From Janthinobacterium violaceinigrum (GTDB lineage: Bacteria; Pseudomonadota; Gammaproteobacteria; Burkholderiales; Burkholderiaceae_D): a DNA stretch of 64,000 nucleotides. The position numbers were made by a program, and so were the translations under genes. The stretch's first letter is position 1. Each line of letters starts with the position of its first letter. Under the pieces are notes generated by a model that saw only the letters and a program-made list of their open reading frames with translations, made no database searches and was not told where the DNA came from. Of this stretch, positions 57,703-64,000 are shown in pieces. The stretch lies in the NCBI RefSeq assembly GCF_009208555.1, contig NZ_WFLI01000020.1, forward strand, positions 1 to 64,000, given 5' to 3'.

Positions 57703-59562
57703 TCAGGCGCTGGCCCTGCTTTCCTCCTGGTAGGGAAATGCGGTGGCGTCCGCGCCCAGCGGCACGCTGACGTGCACGCTCATGCCGGCGCCGGGGCTGC
57801 TTTCGATGTGGAAAGTACCGCCCAGCAACTTGATGCGCTCTTCGATGCCCACCAGGCCAAACGAGCCCAGTTTGTTGCGTCCGTCGATGGCCGCGCCCAC
57901 GCCGTTGTCGCTGACGCTCATCGACACCGTATCGCGGCACTTTTCCAGCTTGACTTGCACGCGGCTGGCATTGGCATGCTGGGAAATATTGCTCAGCGAT
58001 TCCTGCAGGATGCGGAACAGGGCCGTGGCGCACTGGTCGCTGAGGCAAATGTCGTCATGGCTTTCGCTCACTTCGCAGGCGATGCCCGTGCGCAGGCGAA
58101 ACTGCGCCACCTGCCATTCGACGGCCGCATTCACGCCCAGGTCCAGCACGGTCGGGCGCAAGTCGTTGATGATCTGCCGCACGCTCTTGATGGTGGCGTC
58201 GATCTGTTCCAGGGTCGAGCGGGCGCGGGCGTTCAGGCGCGGGTGGCGGCGCTGCGTGCGCGAAGCCAGCATGTCGGCGTCGATGCGCAGCACGAGCAGG
58301 TTCTGTCCCAGGTCGTCGTGGATTTCGCGCGCGATGCGCTTGCGTTCCTCTTCCTTGATCTGGTCGGCATGGGCCGCCAGGCGGCGCAGTTTCTGGTGAG
58401 ATAGTTGCAGGCGGATCTGGCTGGCGCGCAATTCTTCCGTCATGCCCGTGGCCATCTGGATGGCGCGCCGGCGCGACGACGCCAGGGTATGGAACAGCAT
58501 ATACAGCAGCATGGTGCTGGCAAAGCCCGTCAGCAGGGCCAGCCACGGCAGGAAGGCGTCGAAGCGCGTGTACAGGTCGCTCTTGCGCACGCTGAACAGC
58601 GCTTGCCACATGCGGCCATTGTGCTCGATCAGCATCGTACTGCTCAGGTAGCGCCCTGAGTTGCCGGGCAGCCACCATGGCGCATGCATGCCCGCCGTCG
58701 TGCTGTCGAAGATGGGACGCATGTCGTGCGGCAAGTCCAGGGGCGCGCGCGCCTGCGGGCCGATATCGAACAGGGTCAGGCGGACATTGCGTACCGGCAT
58801 GTCGGCCAGCGCGCTGCGCATCATCGTCACCAGGTCGTAGCCGATGCCGACGGAACCCCGGTAAGCTGCGCGCCTTTGTTCCACCGTGCCGGTGGGCATG
58901 CCGTAGCGGTACACGGGCAGGCGCATGGCCATGCCCGTCAGCTGCGGCCGGCCTTCCATGGGCACGGGCACGCCGGAATTGCTGATCTGCCCCGAATCGC
59001 GCGACTGCGCCAGCGCTTCGGCGATCAGGGGGCGCGAGGCGATGTCGTAGCCAAACTTTTCCGGGGCGCTGGCAATCGGTTCGATGTACACGAGCACGGA
59101 ATAACGGTCGCGCGGGGCGGGCGGATCGATGGCAAACGGGGGGTAGCCGTCGCTCCCGGGCGGATAGTCGTGCTGCATGGCCTTTTCGAAGGCGGCGCGC
59201 TGCGCACCGTCGAGTTCCTGGGTGTAATTGAGATTCATCACGCCCGGGTAGTTCTGTTGCAAGGCCATGTTTGCCACGTAGCGGTGGAATTGCTCGCGGC
59301 TCACGTGTTCGTTGGCGTGGAACAGGCTGGCCGTGCCGCGCAGCAGGTTGGCATACGACTTGACGCGCGATTCGATGTTTTTCTGCGTATTGCGGGCCAG
59401 ATTGTTGAACAGGTCGCTGGCATCGCTTTCGATCGACAGCGAGGCTGCCACGTAGAACAGCAGGCCCGCCATCACCGACATCACGAAGCCAAGCAGCCAG
59501 AGCGGTCTTTTTTCCGCAGATAAAGGGTGTTCGCCGGCAGTAGAAGACATCGCCATCCGCAT
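57703..59562 (-). CDS. CHASE-domain sensor histidine kinase (NarL-type HisKA_3)
   Basis: 619 residues. A membrane helix near 20-40 (LWLLGFVMSVMAGLLFYVAAS) and a second near 330-350 bracket a periplasmic CHASE sensor (LRGTASLFHANEHVSREQFHRYVANMALQQNYPGV, GMAMRLPVYR). The kinase part is HisKA_3 with phospho-acceptor His415 in IAREIHDDLGQN, followed by a HATPase region (LQESLSNISQHANASRV N box, SDNGVGAAI, GSFGLVGIEERIKLLGG). CHASE domains bind small ligands such as cytokinin-like molecules or peptides. The expected NarL-type response regulator is not next to it, so it is an orphan kinase. Two starts (59562, 59550) are possible. Confidence 0.92.
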   Translation of the reverse strand: MRMAMSSTAGEHPLSAEKRPLWLLGFVMSVMAGLLFYVAASLSIESDASDLFNNLARNTQKNIESRVKSYANLLRGTASLFHANEHVSREQFHRYVANMALQQNYPGVMNLNYTQELDGAQRAAFEKAMQHDYPPGSDGYPPFAIDPPAPRDRYSVLVYIEPIASAPEKFGYDIASRPLIAEALAQSRDSGQISNSGVPVPMEGRPQLTGMAMRLPVYRYGMPTGTVEQRRAAYRGSVGIGYDLVTMMRSALADMPVRNVRLTLFDIGPQARAPLDLPHDMRPIFDSTTAGMHAPWWLPGNSGRYLSSTMLIEHNGRMWQALFSVRKSDLYTRFDAFLPWLALLTGFASTMLLYMLFHTLASSRRRAIQMATGMTEELRASQIRLQLSHQKLRRLAAHADQIKEEERKRIAREIHDDLGQNLLVLRIDADMLASRTQRRHPRLNARARSTLEQIDATIKSVRQIINDLRPTVLDLGVNAAVEWQVAQFRLRTGIACEVSESHDDICLSDQCATALFRILQESLSNISQHANASRVQVKLEKCRDTVSMSVSDNGVGAAIDGRNKLGSFGLVGIEERIKLLGGTFHIESSPGAGMSVHVSVPLGADATAFPYQEESRASA

Positions 59563-59709
59563 CAGGAAAAGGAATCGGGTGCCGCCTGGGTGGCGGTGGC
59601 TAGGCTGGGTTGTACAAGCACTATCGGAATTGCAAATTGCTCAATAGCTGCCTAATATACAAAACTATCGTGAATATAGTCAACAGGCAATATTTCTCCA
59701 TGAAACGAA

Positions 59710-59733
59710 AAAAAACCGCCGCAGCGGTTTTTT
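59710..59733. terminator. Terminator after glnS
   Basis: AAAAAACCGC and GCGGTTTTTT are 10-base arms around a CGCA loop, 20 bases past the glnS stop codon. Symmetric A/T runs make it function in either direction. Confidence 0.92.
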
Positions 59734-59751
59734 GTGTGTGCCGTCCAGCCC

Positions 59752-61518
59752 TTATTTCGCGGGCTGCCAGCTGTCTTTCAGGGTGACGATGCGGTTGAAG
59801 ATGGGCTTGCCCGGCTGGCTGTCCACGCGGTCGGCCGCGAAGTAGCCGTGGCGCTCGAACTGGAAGCGCTGTTCCGGCTGGGCCAGTTCCGCGCCCGGTT
59901 CCAGCCACGCTTGCACGACTTCCTTGGCCAGCGGGTTCAGGGCCAGCTTGAAGTCCTTGCCGCCCGCGTCAGGCTGCGGGTCCGTGAACAGGCGGTCGTA
60001 CAGGCGCACTTCGGCGGGAATGGCCGTCGCCGCGCTTACCCAGTGCATATTGCCCTTGACCTTGTAGTTGGCGCTGCCTTCCGTGCCCGACTTGCTGTCC
60101 GGGAAATAGGTGCAATGCACGGCGATGACCTTGCCGTTATCATCCTTGTCAAAGCCCGTGCACTCGATCACGTAGCCGTAGCGCAAGCGCACCTTGCTGC
60201 CCGGCTTGTCGTCGATGGGCGGATACAGGCGGAAGTAACCCTTGTTCGGCACTTCCATGAAGTCGTCTTCCTCGATCCACAGCTCGCGCGAGATGGGGAA
60301 GGTGCGCAAGCCACGCTCCGGGAAGTGCGGGTGCACGGGCGCCGTGCATTCCACGCTCTCGTTTTCAGGGAAATTGTCGATGATCAATTTCAACGGACGC
60401 AGCACGGCCACGGTGCGCGGCGCCTTCGGGTCCAGGTCTTCGCGCAAACAGCCTTCGAGCACGCTGTAGTCGATCCAGCCGTCGGACTTGGTCACGCCCG
60501 TGCGTTCGCACATCAATTGAATCGCTTCCGGCGTGTAGCCGCGGCGGCGCATACCCACCAGGGTCGGCATGCGGGGATCGTCCCAGCCGTCGACGATTTT
60601 TTCTTCCACCAGCTGGCGCAGCTTGCGCTTGCTGGTGACGATATAGGTCAGGTTCAGGCGCGAGAATTCGAACTGGTGCGGCACCGGTTGCTGGAAGAAG
60701 CCGCCGGCCGACAGGGTTTCCAGCAGCCAGTCGTAGAACGGGCGGTGGTCCTGGAATTCCAGCGTGCAGATCGAATGCGTGATGTTTTCCAGCGCGTCCG
60801 AAATCGGGTGCGTGTAGTCGTACATCGGATAGATGCACCAGGCATCGCCCGTGCGGTGATGGTGCGCATGGCGGATGCGGTAGATGGCCGGGTCGCGCAA
60901 GTTCATGTTCGGCGAACTCATGGCATCTTCGCTCATCTTCGCGCGCAGGATGTGCTCGCCATCCTTGAACTGGCCCGCCTTCATGGCGCGGAACAGGGCC
61001 AGCGATTCGTCGCGCGGACGGTCGCGGAACGGCGAATTCTTGCCGGCCTGGCCGAAATTGCCCCGGTTGGCGGCCATGTCTTCGGCGCTCTGGCTGTCCA
61101 CATAGGCAAAGCCGGCCGTGATCAGGTACTCGGCCATCGCGTACAGCTGGTCGAAATAGTCGCTCGCGTAGTGCAGGTGGCTCTGGCCGTCGCCATTCTT
61201 CGGTTCCCAGTCAAAGCCCAGCCATTTCACGCTGTCCATGATGGTGTCGACGTATTCCTGCTCTTCCTTCGCCGGATTGGTGTCGTCGAAGCGCAGGTTG
61301 CACTGGCCGGCGTAATCGCGCGCCAGGCCGAAGTTGACGCAGATCGACTTGGCGTGGCCCACGTGCAGGTAGCCGTTCGGCTCCGGCGGGAAACGCGTGA
61401 TCACCTGGGGCAGGCCGGGACGCACGTGGGCGCCGGCAGCCAGGTCGGCTTCGATGATGTTACGCAAGAAATTGGGCGCCAGCGCTGGCGCGGCGGTATT
61501 CGGGTTATCGTTGCTCAT
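59752..61518 (-). CDS. glnS: Glutaminyl-tRNA synthetase
   Basis: 588 residues. Charges tRNA-Gln directly, so this genome does not depend only on the amidotransferase route. FPPEPNGYLHVGHAKS (HIGH motif as HVGH), LRFDDTNPAKE, and the KMSKS equivalent VTSKRKL. Catalytic-domain elements include WDDPRMPTLVGMRRRGYTPEAI, and two C-terminal anticodon-binding barrels follow (PFYDWLLETL belongs to the core; FKLALNPLAKEVVQAW is near the end). Length slightly longer than the 554-residue E. coli enzyme, with a disordered N-terminal leader. Transcribed alone; the J-domain gene is divergent. Confidence 0.95.
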   Translation of the reverse strand: MSNDNPNTAAPALAPNFLRNIIEADLAAGAHVRPGLPQVITRFPPEPNGYLHVGHAKSICVNFGLARDYAGQCNLRFDDTNPAKEEQEYVDTIMDSVKWLGFDWEPKNGDGQSHLHYASDYFDQLYAMAEYLITAGFAYVDSQSAEDMAANRGNFGQAGKNSPFRDRPRDESLALFRAMKAGQFKDGEHILRAKMSEDAMSSPNMNLRDPAIYRIRHAHHHRTGDAWCIYPMYDYTHPISDALENITHSICTLEFQDHRPFYDWLLETLSAGGFFQQPVPHQFEFSRLNLTYIVTSKRKLRQLVEEKIVDGWDDPRMPTLVGMRRRGYTPEAIQLMCERTGVTKSDGWIDYSVLEGCLREDLDPKAPRTVAVLRPLKLIIDNFPENESVECTAPVHPHFPERGLRTFPISRELWIEEDDFMEVPNKGYFRLYPPIDDKPGSKVRLRYGYVIECTGFDKDDNGKVIAVHCTYFPDSKSGTEGSANYKVKGNMHWVSAATAIPAEVRLYDRLFTDPQPDAGGKDFKLALNPLAKEVVQAWLEPGAELAQPEQRFQFERHGYFAADRVDSQPGKPIFNRIVTLKDSWQPAK

Positions 61519-61679
61519 TGATCAATGCGGAAGAGTGACAGTAAAAAGCATTTTACCGTACCGCAAGCGCTTTATAAGCACGTATTTGCCCCCATTTCCC
61601 AGCATGCAAGCGACGCGGACGCCGTTCTATAGGATAATTCGCCTTTAATTAGTAGAAATTCGCGCCTCCGGAGCCTCAT

Positions 61680-61973
61680 ATGGAAAATTTATATAACGTC
61701 CTCGGTGTCGCACCCAATGCCAGCGACGATGAAATCAAGAAGGTTTACCGTTCGCTGGCCATGCGCTTCCACCCCGACCGCAACCAGGCCCCCGGCGCCG
61801 AGGCGCGCTTCAAGAGCGTCACCAAGGCGTATGAAATCCTGGCCGACCCGGCCAAACGCGCCGAATACGACCAGAGCGTGAACCACCGCATCATCATCGA
61901 CCCGGAAGCGGAAGCCTATGCCCTGTGGTGCGGCGTGTTCCGTTTGCACGGCACAGTATTACCTGCCGATTAA
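61680..61973 (+). CDS. Stand-alone J-domain co-chaperone
   Basis: 97 residues with GGAG about six bases upstream. The J domain (residues 3-66) has LYNVLGVAPNASDDEIKKVYRSLAMRFHPDRNQAPGAEARFKSVTKAYEILADPAKRAEYDQ, with the HPD motif at HPDRN. It lacks the Gly/Phe linker, zinc fingers and C-terminal domains of DnaJ, so it stimulates an Hsp70 ATPase rather than holding clients itself. A short tail ends in FRLHGTVLPAD. Followed after 96 bases by three same-direction genes of unknown function (62070-64000). Confidence 0.9.
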   Translation: MENLYNVLGVAPNASDDEIKKVYRSLAMRFHPDRNQAPGAEARFKSVTKAYEILADPAKRAEYDQSVNHRIIIDPEAEAYALWCGVFRLHGTVLPAD

Positions 61974-62069
61974 ATCGATGCGGCCCGCATCTGCCGGCCA
62001 GAATTACTTGAAAAACAACAACAACGGCGCTGTTAATCCAGCGCCGCGCATCACATTGGAAAGCACAGC

Positions 62070-62582
62070 ATGAGAAGAGTACACCCTGAATTCGCGTATC
62101 AGTCGCGCGAGCTGGAAGGCCAGATCGAAGGCATCCTCGGCGACCCGCCGAACCGCAAGAACTACAAAAGCATGGTCGACGCGCTGGTTGGCGAGTACGC
62201 GAGCGGCGGCGGCATCGAAGACGTGAACATGCTGGCCTTCGCGCTGGTCGACCACATCACGTTCAGCGATCCGAAAGGCTTGCTGGCCGAAAGCGAAGAC
62301 TACGAGTTCGGCGACCCGGCCCGCGTGTTTTCCATGGCCGCCTGCGCCGCGCCGGAAGCGGCCAAGATGTACGCGGCCATCGAAGAGAGCTTCCCGGACC
62401 TGGCGCGCCAGGCCATCATCACGGCTTTCCTGCACAAGAATCCGCGCCTGTGGGACGACGACGACCAGTCGCTCGACCAGCTGGCCGCCAATGACGACGG
62501 CGACGACGAGCACGACGAAGACGAAGCCACCGACGATTTCGCCCAGATGTTCGACCAGGATGGAGATGACCATGGCAGATAA
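62070..62582 (+). CDS. Uncharacterised protein with acidic tail (J-domain operon)
   Basis: 170 residues. The first 130 residues are helical and globular (RRVHPEFAYQSRELEGQIEGILG, VDALVGEYASGGGIEDVNMLAFALVDHITFSD, ESFPDLARQAIITAFLHKN). The last 40 residues are almost all Asp and Glu (DDDDQSLDQLAANDDGDDEHDEDEATDD). Such acidic tails are common in chaperone-associated proteins. The stop codon overlaps the next start by 11 bases. No family is recognised. Confidence 0.8.
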   Translation: MRRVHPEFAYQSRELEGQIEGILGDPPNRKNYKSMVDALVGEYASGGGIEDVNMLAFALVDHITFSDPKGLLAESEDYEFGDPARVFSMAACAAPEAAKMYAAIEESFPDLARQAIITAFLHKNPRLWDDDDQSLDQLAANDDGDDEHDEDEATDDFAQMFDQDGDDHGR

Positions 62583-63372
62583 TGACAAGCAAAATGCGGA
62601 GCAAAAAAGCAATCTTCCCGCGCTGACCAAACAGGTCACGGAATTGGTGCTGTCCGGTTCGCTGGGCCACGCCGAGCAGGCGTTTGCCGACGCGGCCGAC
62701 CAGTACGGCGACCTGGCCGTGGTGGAAGTGCTCAATGCCATCCCGCCGCAAGTGACGGCCCTGCACCTGGCCGGCTTTGACGGCGGCAAGATGTCGCTGG
62801 CCACCTTGCTGGTGCCGCCGAAAGCCTGGGCCGACAGCCTGGCCTTCATCGCCGCTACCTGGAGCGACGACCAGATCGAGGACGATCCGGAACGCATCGC
62901 CGAAGCGCTGTTCGCGCACATCCACGGCGTGGTGTTTTCCACCGACGACGCCGAGCGCCGCCGCGAGCTGCTGCTCGAAGCGTCCGCCACCGACTGGGGC
63001 GCCACGGCGTTTGCCATCCTGTTCTCGATGGCGCCGAAGGAAATCCTCGAAGTGGCGGGCGAAATCGTCATCAAGGGTCCGTATGTGACGGGCGTGACCT
63101 CGTCCGACAACGACGTCGTGCCGCTGGCCATCGAGCTGGCGCAGGCGAATGAGGACGGCTGGGACCGCTCGCTGTTCGAGCTGTTCCCCGATTTCCGCCA
63201 CAGCGCGGACCTGGCCGATGCCGAATACTCGGACGACCCAGACGAAGAGCCGACCATGTTGCAGCGTAGTACCAAGGAATTGCTGTACCGCCTGCGCAAG
63301 CAAGTGCCGAGCACGCGCAGCGCGCCACGTTCCAGCACGCGCCGCAGCCTGGGCACGGGCATTTTCTCGTGA
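62572..63372 (+). CDS. Uncharacterised protein (J-domain operon), 266 aa
   Basis: Starts MADNDKQNAEQKSNLPALTKQVTELVLSGSLGHAEQAFADAADQYGDLAVVEVLNAI at the ATG at 62572, GGAG seven bases upstream. It is helical with repeats of the type HAEQAFADAADQYGDL, compatible with a helical-repeat scaffold. A basic C terminus (RKQVPSTRSAPRSSTRRSLGTG) follows an acidic patch. No catalytic motif seen. Gene overlap implies coupled translation with the acidic-tail protein. Confidence 0.8.
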   Translation: MADNDKQNAEQKSNLPALTKQVTELVLSGSLGHAEQAFADAADQYGDLAVVEVLNAIPPQVTALHLAGFDGGKMSLATLLVPPKAWADSLAFIAATWSDDQIEDDPERIAEALFAHIHGVVFSTDDAERRRELLLEASATDWGATAFAILFSMAPKEILEVAGEIVIKGPYVTGVTSSDNDVVPLAIELAQANEDGWDRSLFELFPDFRHSADLADAEYSDDPDEEPTMLQRSTKELLYRLRKQVPSTRSAPRSSTRRSLGTGIFS

Positions 63373-63391
63373 TGAAAGCAGGGAACGACTG

Positions 63392-64000
63392 ATGCTGCCA
63401 GCAATTGTTGTAGAGAATCTTCCGCGCCTGGTGCGCGCCATCAAGCTGTTGCCGAACGACCCGCGCGAGGACGCGGCCCTGAACCTGGCCGACGAATTGA
63501 CGGGCATCACGGCCATGGTGGCCGAGAAGTTCACGAATGAACGCACGGCCGACGGCATCCAGAAGGCGCTGTACCTGACGGTGGGCGGCGTGTCCCTGGG
63601 CCTGGAGCAGGCCGTCGCGCATGATGGCGACCAGGCCGCCCTCGATTTCCTCGTCGAGCATGGCGCCGAGCACGCGTTCCAGGTGGGCTTTCGCCTGATC
63701 AAGGAACTGTCGCAGCTGCCCGAAGACGCTCTCGTGGGCGAATACGACCAGGACCCCGTGTATTTGCAGCGCCGCCTGCGCGAGCTGTTCATCGATATTT
63801 GCCAGGCCGACCCGAACCAGAACTGGGCCGGCTATGAAAAGTATGCGGTGCAGTTGCAGCAGCGCAAGGAAGTGCAAGCCGTCGTGCGCCTGGCCAGCTG
63901 GCTGCGCCGTCACCACGACAACGGCCCCGTCAGCGACAGCGACTTGAATGCCGAGGGCGTCATCGCGCTGGCCATCATCTTCGCCATCGAAGGCGGCGGG
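63392..64000 (+). CDS. Uncharacterised protein (J-domain operon), cut by window edge
   Basis: At least 203 residues from the ATG at 63392 (MLPAIVVENLPRLVRAIKLL), with AGGGAA eight bases before; no stop before the window end. Helical, with FTNERTADGIQKALYLTVGGVSLGLEQAV and QQRKEVQAVVRLASWLRRHH. The gene follows the previous one after 19 bases and belongs to the same operon. No family recognised. The rest lies beyond the window. Confidence 0.75.
   Translation, partial: MLPAIVVENLPRLVRAIKLLPNDPREDAALNLADELTGITAMVAEKFTNERTADGIQKALYLTVGGVSLGLEQAVAHDGDQAALDFLVEHGAEHAFQVGFRLIKELSQLPEDALVGEYDQDPVYLQRRLRELFIDICQADPNQNWAGYEKYAVQLQQRKEVQAVVRLASWLRRHHDNGPVSDSDLNAEGVIALAIIFAIEGGG

Noticed and set aside
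61600..64000. Chaperone-based phage defence system
   Set aside because: A J-domain gene with unknown partners is suggestive, but no nuclease, NTPase or toxin domain is visible. The locus is kept as an uncharacterised operon only.

Overview
The window is about 62-63% G+C, gene-dense, and reads as the chromosome of a betaproteobacterium, most likely Oxalobacteraceae close to Janthinobacterium/Massilia/Duganella. That placement is an inference from protein style: the long-form isocitrate lyase, paired TonB-dependent receptors with minimal signal peptides, DUF3137/LemA and TPM operons, and a class A beta-lactamase. No rRNA or tRNA gene, CRISPR array or prophage was seen. The only mobile DNA is the tail of an IS3-type transposase at the left edge. 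It is followed by an AT-rich stretch with a small membrane ORF and a pair of 132-bp direct repeats.

Layout. 1-935: IS remnant, small membrane protein, repeats. 936-3403: lemA plus a DUF3137 membrane protein. 3404-5757: a hairpin-rich gap, then aceA (isocitrate lyase) with a well-formed promoter and an adjacent 14-bp palindrome. 5968-11035: MHS-type transporter, an SDR without its catalytic Tyr, and a run of small uncharacterised genes. 11066-17198: MarR-GNAT fusion regulator, TetR regulator, alpha/beta hydrolase, TonB-dependent receptor and a secreted PHB-depolymerase-like esterase. 17274-19402: HExxH lipoprotein, secreted protein, DUF695 protein. 19463-23030: hybrid histidine kinase overlapping a class A beta-lactamase gene. 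23540-26772: second TonB receptor and gluQ. 27078-32967: Tsx-like outer-membrane channel divergent from a four-gene BMP/nucleoside-type ABC transporter. 33082-42718: HDOD protein, M28 and M20 peptidases, MFS pump, luciferase-like monooxygenase, degenerate M24 paralogue, lipoprotein, VanZ-like protein. 42806-42950: hairpin-rich candidate small RNA. 43269-46076: SDR, then a LemA-TPM-TPM operon. 46244-51160: pyrF, a palindromic intergenic element, sbcB, DUF5610, GGDEF protein, HPF/RaiA-like factor. 51414-55422: DUF1345 protein, MFS transporter, ferredoxin-type reductase, atypical SDR. 55507-59562: small proteins, HTH protein, a WHxH-domain protein with tandem C-terminal repeats, orphan CHASE/HisKA_3 kinase. 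59752-61518: glnS. 61680-64000: a J-domain protein followed by three uncharacterised ORFs, the last cut by the window edge.

Functional themes. Housekeeping functions are the glyoxylate shunt (aceA), pyrimidine synthesis (pyrF), tRNA charging and modification (glnS, gluQ), DNA repair (sbcB) and ribosome protection (HPF-like). Nutrient acquisition includes a complete nucleoside-type route (outer-membrane channel plus ABC importer) and two TonB receptors. One receptor is embedded with hydrolases and a TetR regulator. The most unusual items are the kinase/beta-lactamase overlap, the candidate structured RNA at 42.8-42.95 kb, the tandem-repeat protein at 56.8-57.5 kb and the J-domain operon of unknown function at the right edge. 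None of the 64 kb can be declared a new defence or biosynthetic system from sequence alone.
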